Below are positions 36,195 to 45,769 of a stretch of 64,000 nucleotides of DNA, piece by piece. Made by a program: the position numbers and the translations under genes. The notes below the pieces were generated by a model. The model worked only from the letters and a program-made list of their open reading frames with translations, had not been told where the DNA came from and did no database searches. The DNA lies in the NCBI GenBank assembly GCA_965223235.1, contig CBDCVV010000016.1, forward strand, positions 207,646 through 271,645, written 5' to 3'. Every line of letters starts with the position of its first letter. Within the stretch, counting starts at the first letter, position 1. This DNA is from UBA2589 sp965223235. GTDB taxonomy: Bacteria > Gemmatimonadota > Gemmatimonadetes > Longimicrobiales > Gaopeijiaceae.

Positions 36195-36212
36195 ACTATA
36201 TAGCCATATAGT
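36195..36212 (+). promoter_or_regulatory. AT-rich inverted repeat abutting the DUF5107 start, possible promoter/operator
   Basis: ACTATAT (36195-36201) and ATATAGT (36206-36212) are exact reverse complements separated by AGCC, and the ATG begins one base later. There is no ribosome-binding site. TATATA at 36197-36202 is correctly placed to be the -10 of a leaderless transcript starting at or next to the ATG. Confidence 0.45.
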
Positions 36213-36213
36213 A

Positions 36214-39200
36214 ATGTTCTTCAAGATCCCTCGCTTCGCACGGCTCGCATCCCTCTTTGGCCAGGGTTGGGTCATCCTGCTCGCCTTGGGCCATTCCGAT
36301 GTCGAGGTGCAGGCGCAGGACGCCGCGCGCATTTCAGTCGAAACGCGCGCCATCCAGACTTACCCCTTCTCGGAACCGAATCCGATCCCGATCCTCGCAC
36401 GTGACGCGCGCCTGTATCCCTATCACCGCTTCGAGGGTTACGCGCACGAGCCGGAGATGCGCGATTGGACGGTCGTGCACCTCGAGAACGAGTGGATCGA
36501 GGTGTGGGTGCTGCCCGAGGTCGGCGGGAAGGTGTGGGGAGCCCGGGTGAAGGAGTCCGGGCACGAGTTCATCTATCGCAACGAGGTATTGAAGTTCAGA
36601 AACATCGCCTTGCGAGGGCCGTGGACCTCCGGCGGTATCGAATTCAATCTCGGGGTCATCGGGCACACTCCCGCGACGGCCACCCCCGTCGATTGGACGA
36701 CCCGAGAGAACGACGACGGTAGCGTCTCGGTCTTCGTGGGGACCCACGACCTTCCTTCTCGCACCCGTTGGCGCGTCGAAGTGCGGTTACCAAGAGATCG
36801 CGCGGCCTTCGAGACCCGTGTGCTTTGGCACAACCCGACCCCGTTCGAACAACCGTATTACAACTGGATGACGGGCGCCGCCTTCGCGAAGGACGATCTC
36901 GTGATGACGGTCCCCGGATCTACGTATCTGGAGCACCCCGGAGGGCCGAACGCCTGGCCGACCAACCCCGAAGGAATGCGGCTGTCCAACTACGCGGACA
37001 ACGCCTTCGGGGGCAACAAATCCTACCATGTGGTCGGCGAACACGAGGACTTCTTCGGCGGCTATTTTACGGGCGACGGCTATGGCTTCGGCCATTGGGC
37101 ACGGTACGAGGAGATGCCTGGGCAGAAGATCTGGTTCTGGGCGCTGTCGAGGCAGGGCGGCATCTGGGAGGACCTGCTCACCGACACCGACGGGCAGTAC
37201 ATGGAGTTCCAGGCCGGACGACTCTTCGTGCAGTACTCTCCGGGTGGGCAAATCAATCCCATCAGTCAGGTGGGATTCGACCCCGGCGCGACCGATCGGT
37301 GGGTCGAGAGCTGGTTCCCGGTCGAGGGTCTGGGGGGGCTGACCGACGCCTCACAAGAGGGGGCGATGCACGTGACCGTCGACGAAGGTTCAGTTCACGT
37401 GACCGCCCACGCCTTCCGAGCGATGTCGGACTCCGTCCGGATCACGGTCGACGGAGTAGAAGCGGTGGCGGAGCCCGTGCACTTCTCCGTGTTGGAACCG
37501 GAGAGCTGGTCCGTGGGCTCCGCCGCGACCTTCGGACATACCATCGCCGTGCCGCCCGGCGCGCACGTGCGCGTGGAGTTCCCAGCTCTCGGACTGCTGT
37601 ACGACTCCGATCCGGACGCCCAGGCGTTGGGGCGTCCCTTTTCGACACCGGACGAAGCGCTTCCCACAGTGCCCGTGACGGCTCGCCGGATCGAGGCCGC
37701 TCGGGAGCTGCAGCAGGGTCGGTACCTTGCTGAAGCGAGAGAACTCTACGACCACGTGCTCGCCGACGAGCCGTGGAACCGCGACGCCTTGCTGGGCGCG
37801 GCGAACCTCGAGGCGCGACGGGGGCGGTGGGAGGTGGGTCTCCACCATGCCCGCAAAGCGCTACAGCTCGATACGTACGACCCTGCCGCCAACTTTGCGG
37901 CGGGCATCCTGTACCGTGGCTTGGGTGCAGACCGAGACGCGACCGAGGCCTTTGGATGGGCCGCCCGGTCGATGGCTTTCCGCTCTGTTGCTTACATCGA
38001 ACTCGCCGAGCTCGCGCTGAAGAGGAGGGACATCCGCGAGGCGACTCGATACGCGCGCCTGGCGCTGGACTACGACCGGGCCTCGCTGTCGGCATGGGAG
38101 GTGTTGGCGATGGCGGGGAGGCTCGGCGGCGATCTAGGAGTGGTCGAAGAAGCGATCGGACAAATCCGCACCTTGGACCCACTCTCCGTGTTTGCGCACG
38201 TCGAAGACTTCCTGACCGCCGCGAGCCGTATCGATTCGGATGGGGACGCAGCGCTGGAGCTGACTCGATCGCTGCGAAGCGAATTCCCGGCGCAGGAGCT
38301 CATCGAAGTCGGGATCCGGTACGTCGACACCGACCAGACGGATGAGGCGACTAGAGTCTTCTCGCTCGCACGGTCCCACTTCGACGACCCGGTCGCCGAA
38401 GCGTGGGACACTGTCCTTCGGGGGGAGTCTGACAGTCTCGCCGATGGAACAGCTGTCGCGTTTACCTTCCCGTTCCGGGTCGAGAGCCTACCGATTCTTG
38501 CCGCAGCGTCAGAGACGAGCGGTCACTGGTCGTGGCGCTACCTGCTTGCGCTCAACCTCTGGGCCCGAGATCGGGGGGGCGAGGCGGTCGAGGAATTGGT
38601 CGCGATCGGCGACGAGGCTGACTACGGCCCGGTGTACGTAAGCCGAGCCCTCCTTGGGATGGCCCTCGACGAATCGAGAGTTGATGTGGAGCGTGATCTC
38701 CGGAGAGGCGTCGATCTCGGCGCGGCTCAGCCGGCGATGTGGGCGCCCCTCATCACATATCTCCAAGACGAGGGACGGTGGTCTGAGGCGCTGGACGCAA
38801 CAGACGATGCGAGAAGGCGATTCCCTACCGACTTCAACTTCGAGCTGCTCCGTGCGGCTAGTCTCGTCGAGCTGGGTCGAGCAGTCGAGGCCATCGAAGT
38901 CTTGGACTCAACCCGAGTCCTCCCATCGGAGCACTCCGCGACGAGTCACACGCTATTCGCTCAGGCTCACACGATGGCGGGGGTCGAAGCGCTCGAGTCG
39001 GGAGACCCTGCTACGGCTCTGAGCCACTTCAGCCGCGCCACTGAGTGGCCAGAGCATCTCGGCCTTGGCCGACCTTTCGACGTCGACGAGCGGCTGCAGG
39101 ACTTCCTGATGGGTGTTGCCTTGGAGGGGGAAGGGGATGCGGTCGGGGCGAGGGAGGCGTTGCTGAGGGTGCACCGAGCATCGGCGGGTGCGTCCGGATC

Positions 39201-39480
39201 GGATCCGGCGACGGTGAGGATGGATCTACTGGGGGCGGTGGCGCACTGGCTCACAGACCCTGCGGGAGCGCTGGGCCCCCGGAGTGAGCTCCTAGCCTTC
39301 GGTGTGGGCCGGGAGGGGCCCATGGCGCGCGTAGCGGCGGCCGTGCGTCGCGCGGCCGAGGAGGGTGTCGACGTAGCTTCAGCTGTCCTTACCGCCGTCG
39401 AGCGTGAGGAGGAGCCGTTTCAGGACGTCGAAGGTCGCCTCATTCGTCGAGCGCTCCGCTTTGCAGCAGGGGTGCGCTAG
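36214..39480 (+). CDS. Exported DUF5107 protein with C-terminal TPR repeats
   Basis: 1088 residues. A hydrophobic N-terminus (ARLASLFGQGWVILLALGHSDVEVQAQ) is a probable signal. About 50-330 are DUF5107 (YPYHRFEGYAHEP, LENEWIEVWVLPEVGGKVWGARV, GPWTSGGIEFNLGVIGHTPATATPVDW), a domain with a galactose-mutarotase-like beta-sandwich look. From about 490 to the end run TPR-type helical repeats (AARELQQGRYLAEARELYDHVLADEPWNRDALLGAANLE and many more). The domain pair occurs in carbohydrate-utilisation contexts, but no glycosidase is adjacent. The ATG has no ribosome site and directly follows an inverted repeat, suggesting leaderless translation. The last 41 bases overlap the convergent small membrane-protein gene. 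Confidence 0.85.
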   Translation: MFFKIPRFARLASLFGQGWVILLALGHSDVEVQAQDAARISVETRAIQTYPFSEPNPIPILARDARLYPYHRFEGYAHEPEMRDWTVVHLENEWIEVWVLPEVGGKVWGARVKESGHEFIYRNEVLKFRNIALRGPWTSGGIEFNLGVIGHTPATATPVDWTTRENDDGSVSVFVGTHDLPSRTRWRVEVRLPRDRAAFETRVLWHNPTPFEQPYYNWMTGAAFAKDDLVMTVPGSTYLEHPGGPNAWPTNPEGMRLSNYADNAFGGNKSYHVVGEHEDFFGGYFTGDGYGFGHWARYEEMPGQKIWFWALSRQGGIWEDLLTDTDGQYMEFQAGRLFVQYSPGGQINPISQVGFDPGATDRWVESWFPVEGLGGLTDASQEGAMHVTVDEGSVHVTAHAFRAMSDSVRITVDGVEAVAEPVHFSVLEPESWSVGSAATFGHTIAVPPGAHVRVEFPALGLLYDSDPDAQALGRPFSTPDEALPTVPVTARRIEAARELQQGRYLAEARELYDHVLADEPWNRDALLGAANLEARRGRWEVGLHHARKALQLDTYDPAANFAAGILYRGLGADRDATEAFGWAARSMAFRSVAYIELAELALKRRDIREATRYARLALDYDRASLSAWEVLAMAGRLGGDLGVVEEAIGQIRTLDPLSVFAHVEDFLTAASRIDSDGDAALELTRSLRSEFPAQELIEVGIRYVDTDQTDEATRVFSLARSHFDDPVAEAWDTVLRGESDSLADGTAVAFTFPFRVESLPILAAASETSGHWSWRYLLALNLWARDRGGEAVEELVAIGDEADYGPVYVSRALLGMALDESRVDVERDLRRGVDLGAAQPAMWAPLITYLQDEGRWSEALDATDDARRRFPTDFNFELLRAASLVELGRAVEAIEVLDSTRVLPSEHSATSHTLFAQAHTMAGVEALESGDPATALSHFSRATEWPEHLGLGRPFDVDERLQDFLMGVALEGEGDAVGAREALLRVHRASAGASGSDPATVRMDLLGAVAHWLTDPAGALGPRSELLAFGVGREGPMARVAAAVRRAAEEGVDVASAVLTAVEREEEPFQDVEGRLIRRALRFAAGVR

Positions 39481-39919
39481 CGCTCGCTGAGGGTAAGCCG
39501 CGCTGAGCCATCGTGACGGCCGTGCCACCGATCGCGCCTCCTACGGCACCACCGATCGCCAACATGGTCGCCACGATGTCGGGAGCGTGAATGAAGTGAA
39601 AAGTCCCGGACGTAGCGAACATAAAGGCGATCGGGATTAGCCCGCCGACGACTGCGCCGAAGAGACCGACGCGCGTCGGTGAGAGCTCTCGGAGGGACTT
39701 GTTCGACTCGAGCGTCGTCAGGACCGCCGCGACGCCGACCCCGCACGCGGCTCCTAGGAGCGCGCCTCCCTGCGCCAGCCCGACGAGGTCCGCCCAGTTC
39801 CAAGGGGCCAGGCCGACGAGCCGGCGCGCGGCGCCGAGAAGAAGTGCGCCCGTGAACCCTCCGCTTGCGCCCAATAGGCCGAGGCCGATCGCCCCTCTGA
39901 TCTTTCGAAGGAGTTTCAC
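39440..39919 (-). CDS. Small membrane protein of unknown function
   Basis: 159 residues with about four hydrophobic segments, several rich in glycine (LGLLGASGGFTGALLLGAARRLV, GGALLGAACGVGVAAVL, LFGAVVGGLIPIAFMFA, AIGGAVGGAIGGTAVTM). The start is a GTG at 39919 without a strong ribosome site. No family recognised. Its 3' end overlaps the end of the DUF5107 gene on the other strand by 41 bases. It follows the M28 peptidase gene's stop by 30 bases and may not belong to the same unit, since it lies downstream of that gene on the same strand. Confidence 0.6.
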   Translation of the reverse strand: MKLLRKIRGAIGLGLLGASGGFTGALLLGAARRLVGLAPWNWADLVGLAQGGALLGAACGVGVAAVLTTLESNKSLRELSPTRVGLFGAVVGGLIPIAFMFATSGTFHFIHAPDIVATMLAIGGAVGGAIGGTAVTMAQRGLPSASASAPLLQSGALDE

Positions 39920-39949
39920 CGAGCGCCCGATGCCACGAGAAAAAGGGCC

Positions 39950-41539
39950 TCAGCGTCCGACTCTCGGAAGACGCTCATCCGCGATGGCTGCGTGATACAC
40001 GAAGACGGCCATGATCACGGCGTTCTTTTTGAGGTCATCGATCGGAATCGTGTCGAAGAAGTCCAAGTTCGTATGGCCTCCGGTACCGCCGACTCTGGCT
40101 TGAAGGAACTGGAAGGCCGGCAGTCCGACGTCGTCAAACGGAACGTGGTCGGTGCTGCCCACGCCCTGAGGTGAGATCGTGGTCATGCCCATGTCGCGAA
40201 GAGGCTCCATCCAAGCCGCGAACGGTGCCCGAACGTGCTCGTTCCCTTGCAGCCATATGCCTCGGTACTGACCAGGACCGTAGTCTTGATTGAAGTAGGC
40301 CGAGAAACGGTCGTAGCCCGGCTTCTTGCCCACCGAAGCGTCCGCCGGATCGCCGAAGTGCTCCCGGACATACGCGCGTGAGCCCCACAGCCCTTGCTCT
40401 TCGCCGGACCAGAGGGCGATGCGGATCGTGCGGCGCGGTTGAGCGCCGACCGCGGTGAGTATTCGCATCGCCTCCAGCATGACGGCCACGCCGGAGGTGT
40501 TGTCCGACGCGTTCGGCGACGCGTGCCAAGTATCGAAGTGGGCTCCGAGCATGACCACCTCATCCGCCAGATCAGTGCCCGGAATCTCTGCGATGACATT
40601 GTGTGCCTGTGAGACGCGTTCTCCGTGTCGGTTCCGGACCTCGACCTCGACCTCGACATTCAACCCGCGCGCCAACACTCGGTACATCCGGTTGTAGTGC
40701 TCGGGCGTGATGGCGATGATGGGCACGGAGTTCAGTGTCTCTTCCCGTGCCCACTGGTCGACTTTCGCTCCGGGCCTGGCGAAGCCGCGCACGGCTCCCG
40801 GCCAACCGCTGCTCGACTCGAGCACCACGGCCGCGCCTTCCGAGACGTAGAAGGCGAGCTTCTCGGCGGCGGTCAGGACGTCGGGGTTCGAGGGTCTGGG
40901 CGGATAGAGCCTCGAGAAGTACGCGTCGGGACCGGGCGGCGGAACGATCACATCTTCTTCGAGGGCACGCAGCTCTTCCGCGGTCCTCCGGGGCGTCCCG
41001 CGTTCGAAGCGCGTGAGGTCGATGTTCGCGGGCGGTGTCGACATCACCGCCAGGCCCTGGAGCTTCCCGCGGTACTGCTCCAGATCTTGGCGGGTCTGGA
41101 CGTTGGCGATGACGGCTTGCAGCCGCTCGCGACCGTCCGTCCCCGGTGTGTGAGCCACCGGATACCCCACGAGAGGGGAGTAGTCTGGCTCCAGCATATG
41201 GAGCGAGACGTATTCGTTGTCCCAGCTCACCCCGTAATCCATAAAGGGCTCGCGATGCGCGTTGGCCAAGCCGATGCGCTCCATTTCACCCAAGACCCAC
41301 TCTTGCGCGCGTACCATGTCGTCCGAGTTGGTGAGTCGTGCCCCGAGTACGTCCGTCATGTACGAGAGGGTATTCGGCAATTCGGAGCGCTGGAGGCCCT
41401 CCTCACGGATCTGCGCGATCGTCGCGTGATCGACGGGCCACTGCCCGTGTTGGGCGACGAGGGGTTGGGCGAAGATGCCGATGAACGCTGTAACTGCGGC
41501 GGTGGTGAAGAGTCCACGCCGTGCGCGAGATGACGTCAT
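39950..41539 (-). CDS. M28-family metallopeptidase (carboxypeptidase Q-like), exported
   Basis: 529 residues from ATG 41539, which has GGAG five bases upstream; an ATG at 41563 would fall inside a strong hairpin. Signal peptide SSRARRGLFTTAAVTAFIGIFAQPLVAQ. A PA-like insert lies at about 130-280. Zinc ligands are in order: His in LGAHFDTW, Asp in NASDNTSG, Glu-Glu in WSGEEQGLWG, Asp in STDHVPF, and His in GGHTNLDFFD. The C-terminal GTGGHTNLDFFDTI pattern matches the plasma glutamate carboxypeptidase/carboxypeptidase Q group. It probably degrades dipeptides outside the cytoplasm. Confidence 0.9.
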   Translation of the reverse strand: MTSSRARRGLFTTAAVTAFIGIFAQPLVAQHGQWPVDHATIAQIREEGLQRSELPNTLSYMTDVLGARLTNSDDMVRAQEWVLGEMERIGLANAHREPFMDYGVSWDNEYVSLHMLEPDYSPLVGYPVAHTPGTDGRERLQAVIANVQTRQDLEQYRGKLQGLAVMSTPPANIDLTRFERGTPRRTAEELRALEEDVIVPPPGPDAYFSRLYPPRPSNPDVLTAAEKLAFYVSEGAAVVLESSSGWPGAVRGFARPGAKVDQWAREETLNSVPIIAITPEHYNRMYRVLARGLNVEVEVEVRNRHGERVSQAHNVIAEIPGTDLADEVVMLGAHFDTWHASPNASDNTSGVAVMLEAMRILTAVGAQPRRTIRIALWSGEEQGLWGSRAYVREHFGDPADASVGKKPGYDRFSAYFNQDYGPGQYRGIWLQGNEHVRAPFAAWMEPLRDMGMTTISPQGVGSTDHVPFDDVGLPAFQFLQARVGGTGGHTNLDFFDTIPIDDLKKNAVIMAVFVYHAAIADERLPRVGR

Positions 41540-41560
41540 TCGAGCTCCGATACGAGAAAG

Positions 41561-41601
41561 CACCCGGGTAGTACTCGGAATAGTCCGAGACTACCCAGGT
41601 G
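41561..41601 (-). terminator. Long stem-loop downstream of formate-THF ligase gene
   Basis: Arms: CACC (41561-41564) with GGTG (41598-41601), GGGTAGT (41566-41572) with ACTACCC (41590-41596), and CTCGGA (41574-41579) with TCCGAG (41584-41589) around an ATAG loop; one mismatch and one bulged A. On the minus strand, CTTTCTC follows. It lies 53 bases after the ligase stop and before the M28 start, fitting an intrinsic terminator for the ligase gene. Confidence 0.7.
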
Positions 41602-41653
41602 CCAGCAAGCAGAGACTCTTCTCGTGCCTGGCCCTGCGGCTCCGTGCAGGCGC

Positions 41654-43318
41654 CTAGAAGAGCCCTGAGATGACTCCGTCTTGTAGGTCGACATTGACCG
41701 CAGACGGAACTGCTCCGAGTCCTGGCATCGTCATGATACTCCCGGTCTTTGCGACGACGAAGCCCGCACCTGCCGAGGGTGTGATCTCACGAACGGTGAT
41801 GCGGAATCCGCGCGGCCGTCCAAGGAGCTTCGGATTGTCCGAGAATGAGTACTGCGTCTTCGCGATGCACACCGGCGCGTCTCGGAGTCCCGCCTCTTCG
41901 AGCAGCGCGATCTCCTTGACCGCCTTCGGATCGATATCGACTCCCTCGGCTCCGTACACCTCCGTAGCGACGGTCTCGATCTTGTCGGCGAGTCCCATGT
42001 CGTCGGGATAGAGCGGCTTGTATTCGGCTTCTCCCGCCTCCAACGCCTCCCACACGGCGTCGGCCAGATCGAGGCAGCCCTCGCCCCCTTTGCCCCACGG
42101 ATCAATCACGACCGCACGCGCTCCCATGGCGGCGCACCCATCGAGAAGCACTTGGATCTCTGCCTCGGTGTCGGTGACGAAGCGGTTGATCGCGACGATC
42201 GGGGGTACCCCGAACTTGCGAACGTTCTCGATGTGTCCCTCGAGATTGACGAAACCCTTCTGCACTGCGTCGACGTTCTCCGGTCCGAGGTCGGACTTGG
42301 CGACCCCACCGTTCATCTTGATCGCCCGGACGGTCGCCACGATCACTGCGGCACCCGGCTCGAGTCCGCCGAGGCGACACTTGATGTCGAAGAACTTCTC
42401 GGCGCCCAGGTCCGCGCCGAATCCCGCCTCCGTAACCACGACGTCGCCGAGCGAAAGGCCGACCCGGGTTGCCGTGAGCGAGTTGCATCCGTGGGCGATG
42501 TTTGCGAACGGACCGCCGTGAATCAGCGCCGGAGTCCCACCCAGCGTCTGCACGAGGTTCGGGTTCACGGCGTCTCTGAGAAGAGCCGCCATCGCGCCGG
42601 AAACCCCAAGGCCTTCTGCTCGAATGGGCGCTCCACTCTTGTCGTACCCGATGATGATCCGGTCGAGGCGCTCCTTCAGATCCTTGGTTCCGTCGGCGAG
42701 ACAGAAGATGGCCATGATCTCGGAAGCGGCGGTGATCACGAATCCGTCTTGTCGGGGCACACCGCCGGTCCGGCCACCCAGCCCTACGATGATGCTGCGA
42801 AGGGCGCGGTCGTTCATGTCGACCGCGCGCGGCCACGTGATGCGTGTCGGGTCGATTCCGAGCGAGTTCGGCCGGTAGAGATGATTGTCCAAGACCGCGG
42901 ACAAGAGACCGTGAGCCGAAGAGATCGCGTGGAAGTCTCCCGTAAAGTGGAGGTTGATCTCCTCCATGGGCACCACTTGGCTGTAGCCGCCGCCGGCGGC
43001 ACCACCTTTGATTCCGAAGACCGGTCCCAACGACGGTTCACGCAGGCAAAGGACCGGATTTCTCCCACGGAGTGTGAGCGCGTCTGCGAGTCCGACCGAG
43101 CACGTCGACTTGCCTTCACCCGCGGGCGTGGGGCTGATCCCCGTTACCAAGACGAGGCGGCCGTCTTTTCCTCCTCGAGAGTGCGCGACTTCAAGAGGAA
43201 TCTTCGCCTTGTGGTGACCGTGAGGCAGAATGTCGTTCGCGGAAAGGCCGACCTTGGCGGCGATCTCTTGGATCGGGCGCAGCTCAGCTTCCTGTGCGAT
43301 CTGGATGTCGGTCTTGAT
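41654..43318 (-). CDS. fhs: Formate--tetrahydrofolate ligase, apparent ATC start codon
   Basis: Makes 10-formyl-THF from formate, THF and ATP in one-carbon metabolism. The body is unmistakable: LVTGISPTPAGEGKST (P-loop), HFTGDFHAISSAHGLLSAVLDNHL, RITWPRAVDMNDRALR, PILxxN-type and DxKCRLGGLEPGAAVIVATVRAIKMNGG. The conserved N-terminus (KTDIQIAQEAELRPIQEIAAK) is fully encoded but begins at ATC (43318-43316). That codon follows AGGAGG by four bases and comes three codons after an in-frame TGA. No ATG, GTG or TTG occurs in frame until codon 57 (TTG at 43150), inside the P-loop region. With the ATC start the protein has 554 residues, the normal family length. Either ATC initiates or the base is a sequencing error for ATG. 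Confidence 0.93.
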   Translation of the reverse strand: MKTDIQIAQEAELRPIQEIAAKVGLSANDILPHGHHKAKIPLEVAHSRGGKDGRLVLVTGISPTPAGEGKSTCSVGLADALTLRGRNPVLCLREPSLGPVFGIKGGAAGGGYSQVVPMEEINLHFTGDFHAISSAHGLLSAVLDNHLYRPNSLGIDPTRITWPRAVDMNDRALRSIIVGLGGRTGGVPRQDGFVITAASEIMAIFCLADGTKDLKERLDRIIIGYDKSGAPIRAEGLGVSGAMAALLRDAVNPNLVQTLGGTPALIHGGPFANIAHGCNSLTATRVGLSLGDVVVTEAGFGADLGAEKFFDIKCRLGGLEPGAAVIVATVRAIKMNGGVAKSDLGPENVDAVQKGFVNLEGHIENVRKFGVPPIVAINRFVTDTEAEIQVLLDGCAAMGARAVVIDPWGKGGEGCLDLADAVWEALEAGEAEYKPLYPDDMGLADKIETVATEVYGAEGVDIDPKAVKEIALLEEAGLRDAPVCIAKTQYSFSDNPKLLGRPRGFRITVREITPSAGAGFVVAKTGSIMTMPGLGAVPSAVNVDLQDGVISGLF

Positions 43319-43489
43319 GGTGCCTCCTCATTCAACCCGTCGGACGTGCGTCAGCCGGCCAAGATCCGATCACGGGTCGCTCGGGCGCAATGTCTTCAGT
43401 ACTCTGGCGTGAGCAATTGAGGCCGTGAGCGTGTCGTGATCGTATGCACGCGGCTCACGCGTGCCGTCCCCGAACGACCCAAGGAATCC

Positions 43490-45769
43490 ATGCGGATCTC
43501 GACCCGCACGCTCGTGCTCGCTGTACTCGGAGTGCTCTTCGTAGCTGTTGATCATGCGGCAGCCCAGACGAACCGTGACGACTACAGACTCCGAGCCGTT
43601 CCCACTGCGACCCCACCTGTGATCGACGGGATCTTCGACGAACAGGAGTGGGGAAGGGGAGCCTTGGTCGACGCGCTCATCCAGCAGGAGCCGAACGAAG
43701 GTGCCCCGGCGACCGAGGACACGGAGATCTACGTCTTGTACGACGCGGAGACGCTGTACATCGGGGTGCGCGCCTGGGATTCCGGTGAGGTCGTCGCAAC
43801 GGAAATGCGTCGAGACTCGGATCGCATTCTCGACGAAGACAATTTCCAGATCATCCTCGACACGTTCAAGGATTCGCGCTCGGGGTACATGTTCGTCACC
43901 AACCCACTCGGGGCGAAGCTGGATCAGCAGGTGTTCAACGAGGGAGAGGGTGCGACCCGTGGCTTCGGTTTCGCCACGTCGAACATCAACCGTGACTGGG
44001 ATGGTGTCTGGCACGTAGAGGCGGCCGTGCTCGACGACGGTTGGGTAGCCGAGATCGCGATCCCGATGGTCACGCTTCGCTTCCCGGCGACGCCCGAACA
44101 GAGCTGGGGTCTCAACCTCATGCGCAACATCGGGCGCATCAACGAACAGTCCTTCTGGGCGCCGATCACGAAGGAGTTCACCATCCACCGAGTCTCGATG
44201 GCAGGGAGCCTCGATGGAATGGAGTCCCTCAACCGTGGGCTCGACCTCCGCGTGACGCCCTTCGTGACGGGTGGCGGCCAGAGCGTGCTCGAGCAGAGCG
44301 TCGAACAGAACGACTTCGATGGCGACTTCGGACTCGACATGAAGTACGGCGTCACGGCGGGGCTCAACCTGGACGTCACGATCAACACCGACTTCGCGCA
44401 GGCAGAGGTCGATGACGAGCAGGTGAATCTGACCCGCTTCCCGCTCTTCTTTCCCGAAAAGAGGGACTTCTTTCTCGAGAATTCAGGGCAGTTTCAGGTC
44501 ACCACGGCGACAGCGTTCAATCGGTACGCCGATCTCTTCTTCTCCAGGCGCATCGGGCTGTCGCCGAGCGGCGCGGGGATCCCGATCATCGGAGGGGCGC
44601 GTCTCACCGGGAAGGTGGGCAGAAACGACATCGCGATCATGGACGTGCAGACCGACGAAGCCCTTGGCCGGACCGGCGAGAACTACCTGGTGGCGAAGTA
44701 CAGTCGGAATTTTTGGGATCGCTCCCGCATCGGCGCTCTCTTCATCAACAAGGCGTCGTCCAACTATCTGGGTAGCGTGGAAGACGAGCACTACAACCGG
44801 ACGTACGCGCTCGACGCCCTCGTGACGCCCCACGCGAACTTCACGGTTCAGGGCTTCCTGTCGAAGACCGAAACCCCCGGTATCGTGATTCCTGTCGACG
44901 ATCCTGCGACGGCGTGGCGTGAGGACGTCGGATATGGGGAGATGGGCGGGTACGTCAACGCGACGTGGCTCGATACGAAGTGGCGGATCTACGGGGAGTA
45001 CGCCGACTTCGACCACGACTTCAATCCCGAGGTCGGCTTCTTGCCGCGAGCGGGAATTCGGACCACGAAGCTCCATCTCGAGCGCAACCCTCGCCCCAAC
45101 TTCTGGGGCATCCGGGTTCTCTCGCCGATGGTGAATTGGATCTACACCACGGACCAAGCCGGCTTCCGGTTGGGGGACCGGTGGCACTACATGCTGGGCG
45201 TGCGCTTCGACAACGGAGCGTTCTTGAACCTGTGGTACAACGATCACTTCGATCGCGTGCAGAGGGACTTTTCTCTAGGTGGTGTGGTGATCCCCGCCGG
45301 CGACTACGACTTCGGCGAGTTCAGGATGTCGTTCGATTCGAATCCGTCGCGGCGCGTATACTACGGCGGGATGTTCGCGCCGCAGCAGTTCTACGGGGGA
45401 GATCGCTGGGACCTGCAAGGGAAGGTCGGGGCGCGCATCACCGACAGACTCTCCACGGAGGCATCGTACACGCGGAACGATGTCGATCTGCCGGGGGGTG
45501 CGTTCGCGGTGGACCTCGCCGCCTTGCGGATCGACTTGGGGATTTCGCCCACGATGTCGCTGCGCTCGGTCACGCAGTACAACTCCCAGCGTGACCAATT
45601 CGGTACGAGCGCTCGCTTCCGGTGGACGTATAGGCCGGGTAGCGATCTCTACATCGTGTACGACGAACTGCAGCGTGATCCGACGGCGCCGATCAATGAT
45701 CCGCTCGCGGATCTCTACTTCCGGGATCGAAGCCTGATCATCAAGGCGACCTTCCTGGTGACGCGGTAG
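43490..45769 (+). CDS. DUF5916 protein: CBM9-like domain plus outer-membrane barrel
   Basis: 759 residues from ATG 43490 with AAGGA upstream. Signal peptide RISTRTLVLAVLGVLFVAVDHAAAQ. Residues about 35-220 form a CBM9/DOMON-like domain (PVIDGIFDEQEWGRGALVDALIQQEP...VLYDAETLYIGVRAWD). The remainder is DUF5916, an outer-membrane barrel (FPLFFPEKRDFFLENSGQFQ, LFFSRRIGLSPSGAGIPIIGGARLTGKVG) that ends in strand LIIKATFLVTR. Members are abundant in Gemmatimonadota and related phyla with unknown transport or binding roles. Its last 29 bases overlap the convergent MATE gene. Confidence 0.88.
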   Translation: MRISTRTLVLAVLGVLFVAVDHAAAQTNRDDYRLRAVPTATPPVIDGIFDEQEWGRGALVDALIQQEPNEGAPATEDTEIYVLYDAETLYIGVRAWDSGEVVATEMRRDSDRILDEDNFQIILDTFKDSRSGYMFVTNPLGAKLDQQVFNEGEGATRGFGFATSNINRDWDGVWHVEAAVLDDGWVAEIAIPMVTLRFPATPEQSWGLNLMRNIGRINEQSFWAPITKEFTIHRVSMAGSLDGMESLNRGLDLRVTPFVTGGGQSVLEQSVEQNDFDGDFGLDMKYGVTAGLNLDVTINTDFAQAEVDDEQVNLTRFPLFFPEKRDFFLENSGQFQVTTATAFNRYADLFFSRRIGLSPSGAGIPIIGGARLTGKVGRNDIAIMDVQTDEALGRTGENYLVAKYSRNFWDRSRIGALFINKASSNYLGSVEDEHYNRTYALDALVTPHANFTVQGFLSKTETPGIVIPVDDPATAWREDVGYGEMGGYVNATWLDTKWRIYGEYADFDHDFNPEVGFLPRAGIRTTKLHLERNPRPNFWGIRVLSPMVNWIYTTDQAGFRLGDRWHYMLGVRFDNGAFLNLWYNDHFDRVQRDFSLGGVVIPAGDYDFGEFRMSFDSNPSRRVYYGGMFAPQQFYGGDRWDLQGKVGARITDRLSTEASYTRNDVDLPGGAFAVDLAALRIDLGISPTMSLRSVTQYNSQRDQFGTSARFRWTYRPGSDLYIVYDELQRDPTAPINDPLADLYFRDRSLIIKATFLVTR

